Made by a program: the position numbers and the translations under genes. Of a stretch of 64,000 nt of DNA, positions 54,710-63,908 are shown one piece after another. Numbering within the stretch: the first letter of the stretch is position 1; every line of letters begins with the position of its first letter. Under the pieces are notes generated by a model. It saw nothing but the letters and a program-made list of their open reading frames with translations. It ran no database searches and was not told where the DNA came from. The DNA comes from DATAAP01 sp041690495. GTDB lineage: Bacteria; Pseudomonadota; Alphaproteobacteria; CACIAM-22H2. The stretch lies in the NCBI GenBank assembly GCA_041690495.1, contig JAWLHE010000013.1, positions 55,403 through 119,402 of the forward strand. Reading direction: 5' to 3'.

Positions 54710-54916
54710 ATGCAAACTGCAGACTCGCGCGAAACAGTGAAGCAGCTGACATCTGCAAATTTTGTCAATGCGTTAAGCGTTTCGCGCGCGCTTCATGAGC
54801 CGCCGGACAGGCCGGGTGGGACGCGCCGCTCGACCCGGCTCCGCCCGTCCCGACGGGAAAACGCCGCCGCCGTCATTCCTCGTGAAACAGTGAAACACCC
54901 CGCCCGCGGCGACTGA
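54710..54916 (+). CDS. doubtful small open frame with a strong ribosome site
   Basis: 68 codons starting MQTADSRETVKQL, preceded by AAAGGAG at ideal spacing. Early codons are AT-richer than local genes and the second half is Arg/Pro-rich, like non-coding GC-rich DNA. RETVK occurs near both ends because of the GAAACAGTGAA repeat. No known family. Confidence 0.2.
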   Translation: MQTADSRETVKQLTSANFVNALSVSRALHEPPDRPGGTRRSTRLRPSRRENAAAVIPRETVKHPARGD

Positions 54917-54968
54917 AAGCTGCATCGGAGCAACAGCTTGGCATCCGGCGACGCGTTTCACGGGCGTT

Positions 54969-55715
54969 TCACGCGCTGCGCATCCAGGCCCGGTAATCCG
55001 CCGCCAGCTCCTTGACCGCGGCATCGTAGAGCCGCCTGCCGGCCTCGACCGAGGCGAGGCCGGGGTTGGAGCCGATGCGGCCGTCGGGGAAGTTGCGGCG
55101 GTAGTCGTCGGCGTCGGTAAAGCCGCCATGCGGCGCCACCGGCGGATCGAGGGTCATCGGCTTCGCCGCCTCGGGATAGGCATACCAGGTCAGCGACACC
55201 TCCGACGGCGTGGCATGGCTGCCTTCGGAGCTGCCGTAGAGCTCGCGCGACAGCGCCTTGACCGCGCCCGCCTCGTACCAGTTCCTGAGCTTGCACTTGA
55301 CCGGCGCGCGGTTGCCGGCGGTCTGCAGGCTGGTCTCGGCGTAGATCTCGGAGAACGCCGCGGTGACGGTCGCGATATTGCCGCCATGGCCATTGACGAA
55401 ATAGAAGCGCTCGAACCCATGCCGCGCCAGCGAGGCGATCGTGTCGCGCACGACCGCAATCAGCGTGGTGGGTCGCAACGTGATCGAGCCGGCGAAGGCG
55501 AGATGATGCTGCGCCATGCCGACCCCGATCGTCGGCGCCACCAGCGCATCGGCCGCCTCGCCGACGCCCTTGGCGACGACCTCGGCGCAGATTGCGTCGG
55601 TGCCGATCAGCCCGTTGGGGCCGTGCTGCTCGGTCGAGCCGATCGGCACGATGATGCCGCGGCTGGTTTTCAGATAGGCCTCGACGGCCTGCCAGGTCTG
55701 AAGGTGCAGAAGCAT
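54969..55715 (-). CDS. creatininase-family amidohydrolase
   Basis: 248 residues. Metal-site motifs IPIGSTEQHGPNGLIGTDA, VNGHGGNIATV and SSEGSHATPSEVSLTW. The family includes creatininase, formamide hydrolases of pigment and cofactor pathways, and MftE-type peptidases; the substrate here is unknown. AGAGGA precedes the ATG. Divergent from the aldolase gene. Confidence 0.88.
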   Translation of the reverse strand: MLLHLQTWQAVEAYLKTSRGIIVPIGSTEQHGPNGLIGTDAICAEVVAKGVGEAADALVAPTIGVGMAQHHLAFAGSITLRPTTLIAVVRDTIASLARHGFERFYFVNGHGGNIATVTAAFSEIYAETSLQTAGNRAPVKCKLRNWYEAGAVKALSRELYGSSEGSHATPSEVSLTWYAYPEAAKPMTLDPPVAPHGGFTDADDYRRNFPDGRIGSNPGLASVEAGRRLYDAAVKELAADYRAWMRSA

Positions 55716-55875
55716 TGTTCCTCTGGAGTAAGCGGCGGTGGCCGGCACGCAACTCCTGCGCGCGGCGCCGCCGCGGTTCCGATTAACCAAGCACGGCGGG
55801 CGGACAATTGCAAAATACCATGCGGCGGGCTAGAACGCGGCCAATCAGCGACGCCCGGAGCGAAGGAGAATCCCT

Positions 55876-56844
55876 GTGAAGATCACGCAGAAGGTCAAGC
55901 GCATCCTCGACAACTACGAGAGCGACAATCCCGGCACCAAGGCGAATCTCGCGCGGATTTTGATGCATGGGAAACTCGGCGGCAGCGGCAAGCTGGTCAT
56001 CCTGCCGGTCGACCAGGGCTTCGAGCACGGCCCGGCGCGAAGCTTTGCGCCGAACCCGCCGGCCTACGATCCGCATTATCACTTCCAGCTCGCGATCGAC
56101 GCCGGCCTCTCCGCCTATGCGGCGCCGCTCGGCATGATCGAGGCGGGTGCCGACACCTTCGCCGGCGCCATCCCGACCATCCTCAAGGTCAACAGCGCGA
56201 ACAGCCTTTCGCGCATCAAGGAAGCCCCCTCGCAGGCGGTCACCGCGAGCGTGCAGGACGCGCTGCGCCTCGGCTGCTCGGCCATTGGTTTCACCATCTA
56301 TCCCGGCTCCGACGTCGCCTACGACATGATGGAGCAGATCAAGGAGATGGGCGAGGAAGCCAAACGGGCCGGGCTCGCCGTCGTGGTGTGGTCGTATCCG
56401 CGCGGCGGCTCGCTGTCGAAACAGGGCGAGACCGCGATGGACATCTGCGCGTATGCGGCACACATGGCCGCCCTGCTCGGCGCGCACATCATCAAGGTCA
56501 AGCCGCCGACCGGCGCGCTCGAGCTCGAGGCCGCCAAGAAGGTCTACGAGAGCCAGAAGATCGACATCTCGTCGCCGGCCGCGCGCATCGCGCATGTCGT
56601 GCAGTCCTGCTTCAACGGCCGCCGCATCGTCGTGTTCTCCGGCGGCGAGGCCAAGGACGACGAGGGTATTTTCGCCGAGGCGCGCGCGATCCGCGACGGC
56701 GGCGGCAACGGTTCGATCATCGGCCGCAACACCTTCCAGCGCCCGCGCGACAAGGCTCTCGCCATGCTCGACAGGATCATCCAGATCTACCAGGGCAGGG
56801 ACGGCACCGCGAAGACCGCGAAGTCCGAGCTGATCGAGGCATAA
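55876..56844 (+). CDS. class I fructose-bisphosphate aldolase (DhnA type)
   Basis: 322 residues. Archaeal-type TIM-barrel aldolase: LPVDQGFEHGP near the start, the Schiff-base Lys in AHIIKVKPPTG, and FSGGEAKDDEG and GSIIGRNTFQRP at the phosphate site. Splits fructose-1,6-bisphosphate in glycolysis/gluconeogenesis. GTG start with AAGGAG upstream. Confidence 0.94.
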   Translation: MKITQKVKRILDNYESDNPGTKANLARILMHGKLGGSGKLVILPVDQGFEHGPARSFAPNPPAYDPHYHFQLAIDAGLSAYAAPLGMIEAGADTFAGAIPTILKVNSANSLSRIKEAPSQAVTASVQDALRLGCSAIGFTIYPGSDVAYDMMEQIKEMGEEAKRAGLAVVVWSYPRGGSLSKQGETAMDICAYAAHMAALLGAHIIKVKPPTGALELEAAKKVYESQKIDISSPAARIAHVVQSCFNGRRIVVFSGGEAKDDEGIFAEARAIRDGGGNGSIIGRNTFQRPRDKALAMLDRIIQIYQGRDGTAKTAKSELIEA

Positions 56845-56966
56845 AACGCACCCGGAGGTTTGCCGCAGGGACCGCAGTGACCGACGCCGAGGACGCGCAG
56901 CACCAGCAATCCCGCGCTGCGTGCCCGGCGCTTCTCCGCGTTCTCTGCGGTTGTTCCGAGGGATCG

Positions 56967-56993
56967 CATAGGGGCGGGGCCGGGACCCGCCCC
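56967..56993. other. stem-loop between aldolase gene and thiE
   Basis: AGGGGCGGG/CCCGCCCCT stem around GCCGGGA. No T run; possible attenuating or 3'-end hairpin. Confidence 0.4.
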
Positions 56994-57013
56994 TGCACGT
57001 TTCAGGGACCGGA

Positions 57014-57652
57014 ATGGCCGAACAACGCTGCCGCCTCTATCTGATCACGCCGCCCGCGCTCGACGCGGCGACGTTCAAGGACACGCTTGCGCAGGCACTC
57101 GATGCCGGCGATGTCGCCTGCGTGCAGCTGCGCATCAAGAATGCCGACGACGACGCGATCCGGCGCGCCTGCGACGTGCTGCGGCCGGCGGCGCAGTCGC
57201 GCAACGTCGCCTTCATCCTCAACGACCGCCCCGATCTGGCGGCAGCGACGGGCTGCGACGGCGTGCATATCGGGCAGGAGGACGCGGGCTACCAGGAGGC
57301 GCGCGCGATCCTCGGCAAAGACCGCATCGTCGGCGTCACCTGCCATGATTCCATGCACCTCGCCATGGAAGCGGCTGAGGCGGGCGCCGACTATGTCGCG
57401 TTCGGCGCATTCTTTCCAACCGGCACCAAGGTCGCCAAGACCACGGCGTCGCCCGAACTGCTGCGCCGGTGGAGCGAGATCATGACCGTGCCGTGTGTGG
57501 CGATCGGCGGCATCACGGCCGACAACTGCGCGGCGCTGGTCGAGGCGGGGGCCGATTTCCTGGCGGTCAGCGCCGGTGTGTGGGCGCATCCGCAGGGCCC
57601 GGCCGCCGCGGTCAGGGCCCTCAATGACGCGATTTCCCGGCATTCGCGGTGA
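57014..57652 (+). CDS. thiE: thiamine-phosphate synthase ThiE
   Basis: 212 residues. TIM barrel joining HMP-PP and thiazole phosphate to thiamine phosphate. CRLYLITPPALD start, FILNDRPDLAAATGCDGVHIGQED, VGVTCHDS, YVAFGAFFPTGTK and VAIGGITADN. Works in the same pathway as ThiD at 25762. Upstream of efp. Confidence 0.93.
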   Translation: MAEQRCRLYLITPPALDAATFKDTLAQALDAGDVACVQLRIKNADDDAIRRACDVLRPAAQSRNVAFILNDRPDLAAATGCDGVHIGQEDAGYQEARAILGKDRIVGVTCHDSMHLAMEAAEAGADYVAFGAFFPTGTKVAKTTASPELLRRWSEIMTVPCVAIGGITADNCAALVEAGADFLAVSAGVWAHPQGPAAAVRALNDAISRHSR

Positions 57653-57715
57653 TTGAGTCCGGCGCGTCCGTCTGTTAGCTTCCGCCGCGCATTTTCCGGA
57701 CAATCGGTTGGACCC

Positions 57716-58282
57716 ATGAGAATCAACGGTAGCGCCATTCGCGCTGGGAACATTGTCGAGATCGACGGCCGCATCTGGCGCGTCCTGAAGCACAACGTCG
57801 TCTCCCCCGGCAAGGGCGGCGCCTTCAATCAGATCGAGGTGCGCGACGTCAAGACCGGCACCAAGAGCAATTTCAAGTTCCGTTCCGACGAGCAGGTCGA
57901 GCAGCTGCGCGTCGACGAGAAGGAGATGCAATACCTCTTCTCTGACGGCGATCAGATCACCTTCATGGACCAGGAGACGTTCGAGCAACTCGCGGTGCCG
58001 CGCGACCTCGTCGGCGAGCCGGCCGACTTCCTTGCCGACAACATGGCGGTCACCGTCGATTTCATCGAAGGCGAGCCCGTCGCCGTCAAGCTGCCGCAGA
58101 CGACGGTCGCGACGGTCGTCGAGGCCGATGCCGTGGTGAAGGGCCAGACGGCGTCGTCGTCCTACAAGCCCGCGGTGCTCGACAACGGCGTGCGCGTCAT
58201 GGTGCCGCCCTTCATCGCCGCCGGCACGCGCATCGTCGTCAATATCGAAGAGCGCAGCTACGTCGAGCGGGCGAAGGAGTAA
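57716..58282 (+). CDS. efp: translation elongation factor P
   Basis: 188 residues. Three-domain tRNA mimic that rescues ribosomes stalled at consecutive prolines. The residue modified by EpmA is Lys33 in the loop VVSPGKGGAF. Oligonucleotide-binding domains end in NGVRVMVPPFIAAGTRIVVNIEERSYVERAKE. Start at MRINGSAIR. It is followed 5 bases later by the IMPase-like gene. Confidence 0.97.
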   Translation: MRINGSAIRAGNIVEIDGRIWRVLKHNVVSPGKGGAFNQIEVRDVKTGTKSNFKFRSDEQVEQLRVDEKEMQYLFSDGDQITFMDQETFEQLAVPRDLVGEPADFLADNMAVTVDFIEGEPVAVKLPQTTVATVVEADAVVKGQTASSSYKPAVLDNGVRVMVPPFIAAGTRIVVNIEERSYVERAKE

Positions 58283-58287
58283 GCAAC

Positions 58288-59142
58288 TTGCGTCGCGCCC
58301 GCAGCATGGAGCCTAGCGGCGCGCGCACCGCGCTGTTCAACGTGATGGATCGCGCCGTGCGCAAGGCCGCGCGCAGCCTTGTCCACGATTTCGGCGAGGT
58401 CGAGCAGCTCCAGGTCTCCGTCAAGGGGCCGGGCGACTTCGTATCGGCGGCAGACCATCAGTCCGAGCGCATCCTGATGAGCGAGCTGCAGCGTGCGCGG
58501 CCGGATTTCGGCTTCCTGATGGAGGAAGGCGGCGAGGAGAAGGGCAAGGACCCGCATCACCGCTGGGTCATCGACCCGCTGGACGGCACCACCAACTTCC
58601 TGCACGGCATCCCGCAGTTCTGCATCTCGGTGGCGCTCGAGCGCGACAAGGATCCGATCGCTGGCGTGGTCTACGATCCGCTGCGGGACGAGTTCTTTTA
58701 TGCCGAGCGCGGCGTCGGCGCCTTCATGAACGACCGGCGCCTGCGCGTCTCGGCGCGCGCCCAGCTCAGCGAGGCGGTGATCGGCACCGGCATCCCGTTC
58801 CGCTCGCGCGGCGACCACCCGCGCTATCTGCGCATGCTCGAGCCGGTGATGGCGAACACCTCCGGCGTGCGCCGCATGGGGGCGGCGGCGCTCGACCTCG
58901 CCTATGTCGCCGCGGGCCGCTTCGACGGCTTCTTCGAGCTCGGCCTGTCGCGCTGGGACATGGCGGCGGGGATCGTCCTGGTCCGCGAGGCCGGCGGGTT
59001 CGTCAGCGAGATCAACGGCGGCAACAACCCTCTGGCGAGCGGCAGCGTGCTCGCGACCAACGAGCGACTCCAGGGGCCGCTGGGCCGGCTGTTGCGAGAA
59101 GCCGATCGTGAACAGTCCGTTAAGCCGCGCGGCGAAAACTGA
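58288..59142 (+). CDS. suhB: inositol-1-monophosphatase family protein (SuhB-like)
   Basis: 284 residues. Lithium-sensitive phosphatase fold with metal motifs FLMEEGGEE, WVIDPLDGTTNFLHG and LSRWDMAAG. May hydrolyse inositol phosphate and, like SuhB, take part in antitermination. The TTG at 58288 is preferred because AAGGAG (58275-58280) fits it; ATG 58306 has no ribosome site. Overlap of the ribosome site with the efp end suggests coupling. Confidence 0.9.
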   Translation: MRRARSMEPSGARTALFNVMDRAVRKAARSLVHDFGEVEQLQVSVKGPGDFVSAADHQSERILMSELQRARPDFGFLMEEGGEEKGKDPHHRWVIDPLDGTTNFLHGIPQFCISVALERDKDPIAGVVYDPLRDEFFYAERGVGAFMNDRRLRVSARAQLSEAVIGTGIPFRSRGDHPRYLRMLEPVMANTSGVRRMGAAALDLAYVAAGRFDGFFELGLSRWDMAAGIVLVREAGGFVSEINGGNNPLASGSVLATNERLQGPLGRLLREADREQSVKPRGEN

Positions 59143-59238
59143 CCGAGATCACGCAAAACCGCCGCAAGTTGAGCGCAAGATGCGCGCAAGACGCCATATT
59201 TGCGGCTAAATTAGTTGTTCGTATACGTCCTGTGGTTT

Positions 59239-60531
59239 ATGTTCCGTCGCATTATGCGGAACCGTTTCCTGACCTGCCGAGCACGATTCGAGTCGCGCCG
59301 CAGAGGCGTTCAGACGGCATTCCTCGTTCCCGCTCTGCTGGTTTCGTTCGCCCTGTTCGTCTCCGAGGCGGCTGCACAGCAGCAGCTTCGCCAGGCGCGC
59401 GACGATGTGGAGATCGACTGGAGTGTGCTGGACGAACTGGACGACGAGCCGCCGCAGCGCATCCGGCTGATCCCGCCGGCGAGTGTCAGAGAGCCCGTCA
59501 CGAGCGTCCGCGCCAAGCCGCGCGCCGCCAAGCCGGCCAAGGCCCGCGTCACCAAACAGGCCAAGACCCAGACGGAAAAGACGCCCAAGTCCGCCGGCAA
59601 GGCGACGGCCGACAGCAAACCCGTGGCCGAGGCGAAGAAAACCGCGTCCGCCAAGAAGAGCCAGGCCGACAGCGACAAGAAGGTTGCGGACAAAGGCAAG
59701 GACGAGAAGAAAGACGAGAAGAACCAGAAAAAGAAGTCGACGGCCGCGGCGCCGAGCTTCAGCCCGCCTCCGCCGCCGCCGAGTTTCACCGATCAGCCTC
59801 CGCCCTCGCGCCAGGCCGCCGCTACGGCAGCAGCGAGCGCGGCGCCAGGCAGCGTTCCGCCGCCGCCGACGTCCGTAACGGCGCGCGCCGTCAGCTCGGC
59901 CCCGCTCGCGCCGGTGCCGGCTGCGCCGACTCCGCTCGCGCCGACCCCGCTTGCCCCGCCCGCGGTGCAGCCCGCCTCCGCGTCGTCGGCCGGCACGCCG
60001 GCACCGGAGGAAGCCGCGCCGGCTCCGAGCGCTCCGACCGTCGCGGCCATGCCATCCGCCCCTGCACCGCCGGAACCGCCCGCCGTCTCGTCGACTCCGA
60101 CCGCGGCCCCCGTCGCCGCAAAGACATCGCCGGCGCCGAGCGCCACTTCGGCCGTATCGCCGGCCGCCACGCTGGCGGCCACCACGGGCGAGCAGCTGGC
60201 GGCGTTGCCGCAGCCCGAAGGCCGGGTCGCGAGCGTTACGTTCTCGACCGGCGTATCGGACCTGCCGGAAGCCGCGCGCGCCCTGCTCGACCGCACCGCG
60301 GCCGAGATGCAACGCGACGACAACACCCGTCTGCAGCTGGTCGCCTACGCCGCCGGCAGCGACGAGACCAGCAGCCAGGCAAGGCGCTTGAGCTTGAGCC
60401 GGGCGCTTGCGGTGCGCTCCTATCTCATCGAACATGGCGTGCGCAGCACCCGCATGGATGTGCGTGCGCTTGGCAACAAGGTGCCGGACGGTCCGCCCGA
60501 CCGCGTCGACGTGGTGCTCGTTCGCCGCTGA
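59239..60531 (+). CDS. exported Lys/Pro/Ala-rich protein with OmpA-like C-terminal domain
   Basis: 430 residues. Signal peptide with core FLVPALLVSFALFVSEAAAQ. A Lys/Ala-rich region (about 60-145) follows, then a Pro/Ala/Ser-rich linker (about 145-295, with PPPPPP). The C-terminal OmpA-like domain (about 300-430) has VTFSTGVSDLPEAARALLD, YAAGSDETSSQARRLSLSRALAVRSYL and DRVDVVLVRR. A peptidoglycan-spanning periplasmic protein. First gene of an operon with a MotA-like and a MotB-like gene. The ATG at 59239 is used; TTG 59215 is an alternative. Confidence 0.8.
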   Translation: MFRRIMRNRFLTCRARFESRRRGVQTAFLVPALLVSFALFVSEAAAQQQLRQARDDVEIDWSVLDELDDEPPQRIRLIPPASVREPVTSVRAKPRAAKPAKARVTKQAKTQTEKTPKSAGKATADSKPVAEAKKTASAKKSQADSDKKVADKGKDEKKDEKNQKKKSTAAAPSFSPPPPPPSFTDQPPPSRQAAATAAASAAPGSVPPPPTSVTARAVSSAPLAPVPAAPTPLAPTPLAPPAVQPASASSAGTPAPEEAAPAPSAPTVAAMPSAPAPPEPPAVSSTPTAAPVAAKTSPAPSATSAVSPAATLAATTGEQLAALPQPEGRVASVTFSTGVSDLPEAARALLDRTAAEMQRDDNTRLQLVAYAAGSDETSSQARRLSLSRALAVRSYLIEHGVRSTRMDVRALGNKVPDGPPDRVDVVLVRR

Positions 60532-60595
60532 CGGGGCGGTCTTACGCGGCCGGAGGCACCCCAGAACGAACCAGAACCAGGGGTGACTGACCGAC

Positions 60596-61732
60596 ATGAC
60601 GCGGCCGCATCGCTTCCTCCTCCGCATGGTCCTGTTTCTCGCCGCGGTCACGGTCGTCGCCGTGCTGCTGTGGCAGGGCCTGGGACGCGCCTACCTCGCC
60701 AACCCGGCGCTCAACAGCCTCATCCTGTTCGTGCTGGTTGCCGGGATCATCTACAACATCCACCAGGTGCTGCGGCTCAACCCCGAGGTCGCATGGATCG
60801 AAAGCTTCCGGCGCAATCAGCCGGGGCTCTCGCTGTCGCGGCCGCCGCGTCTGCTGTCGCCGATGGCGACCATGCTGGGCGAGCGCAAGGGCCGCATCAG
60901 CCTGTCCGCCGTGTCGATGCGCTCGCTGCTCGACACGATCGGCTCGCGGCTCGACGAATCGCGCGATATCGGCCGCTATTTCATCGGGCTGATGATCTTC
61001 CTCGGCCTGCTCGGCACCTTCTGGGGCCTGCTCGAGACGGTTGGCGCCGTCAGCGGGGTGATCTCCGGCCTGTCTACGGCGACCGACGTCTCGACGCTGT
61101 TCAACGACCTGCAGACCGGATTGAAGGCACCGCTCTCGGGCATGGGGACCGCCTTCGGCACGTCCCTGTTCGGCCTCGCCGGTTCGCTGGTGCTCGGCTT
61201 CCTCGATCTGCAGACCGGGCAGGCGCAGAACCGTTTCTACAACGACCTCGAGGAATGGCTGTCGAGTCTTACGCGGCTTTCGAGCGGCGGCCCGGTCGCT
61301 GACGGCGATCAGGCCGTCCCGGCCTATATCCAGGCCCTGCTCGAGCAGACCGCGGACAATCTCGAGAATCTCCAGCGCACGATGGCGCGCGCCGAGGAGG
61401 GCCGCACCGCCGGAAACCAGACGCTGGCCACGCTCGCGGAGCGCCTGACCCAGCTGACCGAGCAGATGCGCGCCGAACAGAACCTCATGGTGCGACTCGC
61501 CGAGAGCCAGATGGAGCTCAAGCCGGTGCTCGGCCGCCTCGCGGAGGCGGCAAGCCGCGGCGGACTGGGCATCGACGATTCGACGCGCACGCATATCCGC
61601 AGCCTCGACATCCACATGGCGCGCATGCTCGAGGACAGCAGCAGCGGCCGCGCCCAGCTCATCCAGGAAATTCGCAACGAGATCCGCCTGCTGGCACGTA
61701 CCATCGCGGCGCTGGCCGAGGAAGATCGCTAA
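60596..61732 (+). CDS. MotA/TolQ/ExbB-like ion channel protein
   Basis: 378 residues. Four predicted membrane helices: about 10-29, 40-58, 128-150 and 184-205. The third and fourth carry the channel signature FLGLLGTFWGLLETV and GTAFGTSLFGLAGSLVLG, as in TolQ and ExbB. A cytoplasmic helical tail (about 206-378, LERLTQLTEQMRAEQ-like heptads) is longer than in TolQ. It forms the stator with the next gene, which starts 6 bases later. Distinct from the tolQ at 36184. Confidence 0.85.
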   Translation: MTRPHRFLLRMVLFLAAVTVVAVLLWQGLGRAYLANPALNSLILFVLVAGIIYNIHQVLRLNPEVAWIESFRRNQPGLSLSRPPRLLSPMATMLGERKGRISLSAVSMRSLLDTIGSRLDESRDIGRYFIGLMIFLGLLGTFWGLLETVGAVSGVISGLSTATDVSTLFNDLQTGLKAPLSGMGTAFGTSLFGLAGSLVLGFLDLQTGQAQNRFYNDLEEWLSSLTRLSSGGPVADGDQAVPAYIQALLEQTADNLENLQRTMARAEEGRTAGNQTLATLAERLTQLTEQMRAEQNLMVRLAESQMELKPVLGRLAEAASRGGLGIDDSTRTHIRSLDIHMARMLEDSSSGRAQLIQEIRNEIRLLARTIAALAEEDR

Positions 61733-61738
61733 CCCGCA

Positions 61739-62935
61739 ATGGCAGCACGCACGCTTCGCCGCCGCGGCGGCGACATCAATATCTGGCCGGGCTTCGTCGA
61801 CGCGCTCGCCACGTTGCTGATGGTCGTCGTCTTCGTGCTGATGATCTTCACGCTGTTCCAGTTCTATCTGAAGGACGTGATCTCCGGCCGCGAGCAGGCG
61901 CTGGCCCGCCTGTCGCAGCAGATCGGCGAGCTTGCCGACATGCTGGCGCTCGAACGCCGCACCACCGCGGAGCTGCGCCTGACGGTGAGCCAGCTCTCCG
62001 CCGAACTGCAGAGCTCCACGTCGACCCGCGACCGCCTCGTGCAGGAGCTTGCCGCCGCCAATACGCGCGCCGAAGCGGCGACCCAGCAGGCAGCCCGGGT
62101 GAGCACCGAGCTGGAGGACGCCTTCAAGACGATCTCGGCCGACAAGGAGAAGATCGATGCGCAGCTGCGCGAGCTCGACGCGCTCCGCCGCAACGTCGAG
62201 ACGCTGACCATCATGCGCCGCGAGCTCGAGGCCACCATCAACAAGCAGGCGACGGAAGCGGAGCAGAGCCAGCAGGCGCTGTCGGAGGAGCGCAGGCTGA
62301 CCGAAGATGCCAAGGCGCGCGCCGATCTGCTCACGCGCCAGATCAACGCGCTGCAGGAGCAGCTCGCATCCCTCAATCAGGTGCTCGAGGCGAGCGAGAA
62401 GAAGTCGGAAGAGCAGCAGGTCCAGATCGCCGATCTCGGTCGCCGTCTCAACCTCGCCCTCGCCAGCAAGGTCGAGGAGCTTGCCCGGTTCCGCTCCGAG
62501 TTCTTCGGACGCCTCAGGCAGGTTCTCGGCGAGCGGTCGGACATCCGGATCGTCGGAGACCGGTTCGTGTTCCAGGCGGAGGTCCTGTTTCCCTCCGGGT
62601 CGGCCGACCTCGAGCCGGGCGGCGCCCAGCAGATCGCCCGGGTCGCCGAGGCGCTGAAGGAGATCACCGCCAGGATTCCGCCGGAGATCAACTGGGTGCT
62701 CCAGGTCGATGGCCATACGGACCGTCGTCCGATCGCGACCGCGCAGTTTCCGTCTAACTGGGAGCTGTCGACGGCGCGCGCCATCTCGGTGGTGAAGTTC
62801 CTGATGTCCGAGGGCATACCGTCGGAGCGGCTGTCCGCCGCGGGATTCGCCGAATTCCAGCCGATCGACGCGCGCGACGACGAAATCGGCTGGCGGCGCA
62901 ATCGGCGCATCGAGCTAAAGCTGACGAATCGCTGA
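61739..62935 (+). CDS. MotB/ZorB-like protein with long coiled coil and OmpA domain
   Basis: 398 residues. One N-terminal membrane helix with the conserved channel Asp21 (GFVDALATLLMVVVFVLMIF), then about 185 residues of periplasmic coiled coil (about 47-235). A C-terminal OmpA/MotB peptidoglycan-binding domain follows (about 260-398; VDGHTDRRPI, NWELSTARAISVVKFL, WRRNRRIELKL). It anchors a proton- or sodium-driven complex to the cell wall. Pairs with the MotA-like gene upstream. Confidence 0.88.
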   Translation: MAARTLRRRGGDINIWPGFVDALATLLMVVVFVLMIFTLFQFYLKDVISGREQALARLSQQIGELADMLALERRTTAELRLTVSQLSAELQSSTSTRDRLVQELAAANTRAEAATQQAARVSTELEDAFKTISADKEKIDAQLRELDALRRNVETLTIMRRELEATINKQATEAEQSQQALSEERRLTEDAKARADLLTRQINALQEQLASLNQVLEASEKKSEEQQVQIADLGRRLNLALASKVEELARFRSEFFGRLRQVLGERSDIRIVGDRFVFQAEVLFPSGSADLEPGGAQQIARVAEALKEITARIPPEINWVLQVDGHTDRRPIATAQFPSNWELSTARAISVVKFLMSEGIPSERLSAAGFAEFQPIDARDDEIGWRRNRRIELKLTNR

Positions 62936-63008
62936 GCACGGCGCGGGCCGCCGCGGTGCCTGTGGAAATATGCCTCTCCATGATCGCGTGGTCTGGTAAG
63001 AATTCCGC

Positions 63009-63908
63009 ATGCTGGACCCCGCGCTGATCTCGCTGATTGCGTTTGCCGCGGTCCTCGCCGCCCTGCTCGGCCTACGCGCACTCGCCTGGAAAGCGGTCGG
63101 GGCGGCACTTGGTCTGGCGGCGCGGCTCGCAAGGCCCTTGGCCGCATCCCGTGCGCTCGTGCGCGAGGCTCCGATCACGGGCTGGTTCGCGCAACGCTTC
63201 CCGCGAACATACGGCTTCGCCGCCGCGCGCCTCGATCCGGAAGTCTTCACCGGCCTGCCCCTGACGTTGCTGGTCGCCGCGGCGATCTACCTGGCGGCCC
63301 TGTTCGGCGGCCTGATCGACGAGCTGCGCGAGGCCGAAGGACTGGTGCGAATCGATCGCGCCGCAGACCGGCTGGTGGACCACGCGCGTGGCCAGCCAGG
63401 CTTTGCCATCTTCCTGTGGATCACCCAGCTGGGCGGCGGGCCGACCTTTATTGCGGTCGGCATTGTCGCCACCGCCTTTCTGATCATCGAGCGGCGCATT
63501 CATTTCGTCCCGGCACTATGGACGACGCTGGCAGGTGCGCAGCTGACGACCTGGATCGGCAAGTACGCGATCGCCCGGACGCGGCCGGAGTTCCTGGACA
63601 TTGCCAGTTCGACGAGCCCGTCCTTCCCGAGCGGGCATTCGACCGCGGCCATGGCGGTATACGGCTTTCTCGCCTACATCATCGTCCGCCGCATCAAGTC
63701 GCGACGGCTGCGCTTCGAGGTGATTTACTGGACCGGCGTGGTGGTGGCGCTGATCGGGTTCAGCCGCCTCTATCTGCGTCTCCATTTCCTCAGCGATGTG
63801 CTGAGCGGCTTCCTCGTCGGCGGGTTCTGGCTGCTCGTCGGCGTCGTGGTCGCCGAATGGTCCTACGACCGTGCCAGGAATGCCGGCCTCGATTCTTCCC
63901 GCGACTAG
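63009..63908 (+). CDS. PAP2-family membrane phosphatase
   Basis: 299 residues, about six membrane helices. The three phosphatase motifs are KYAIARTRPE, SFPSGHSTA and SRLYLRLHFLSDV. It would dephosphorylate a lipid phosphate (phosphatidic acid or undecaprenyl pyrophosphate type) on the periplasmic side. The TAG stop sits at the edge of an insertion sequence, so the C-terminus may have been altered by the insertion. Confidence 0.92.
   Translation: MLDPALISLIAFAAVLAALLGLRALAWKAVGAALGLAARLARPLAASRALVREAPITGWFAQRFPRTYGFAAARLDPEVFTGLPLTLLVAAAIYLAALFGGLIDELREAEGLVRIDRAADRLVDHARGQPGFAIFLWITQLGGGPTFIAVGIVATAFLIIERRIHFVPALWTTLAGAQLTTWIGKYAIARTRPEFLDIASSTSPSFPSGHSTAAMAVYGFLAYIIVRRIKSRRLRFEVIYWTGVVVALIGFSRLYLRLHFLSDVLSGFLVGGFWLLVGVVVAEWSYDRARNAGLDSSRD

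Larger units (their letters stand above)
54444..54968. other. intergenic region with stress promoter and one doubtful frame
   Basis: 525 bp. It contains the EcfG-type promoter at 54489-54514 and a + strand frame at 54710-54916 with a strong ribosome site. Several GTGAAAC/GTTTCAC copies lie near 54730, 54890, 54955 and 54965. Composition is mixed and no RNA gene was recognised. Confidence 0.4.

Noticed and set aside
60542..62716. 724-codon minus-strand frame opposite the MotA/MotB-like genes
   Set aside because: Antisense shadow; no recognisable domain.
59239..62935. Zorya anti-phage system
   Set aside because: ZorA/ZorB-like architecture only; no zorC, zorD or zorE gene and no defence island nearby. 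The first gene is an exported OmpA-domain protein.
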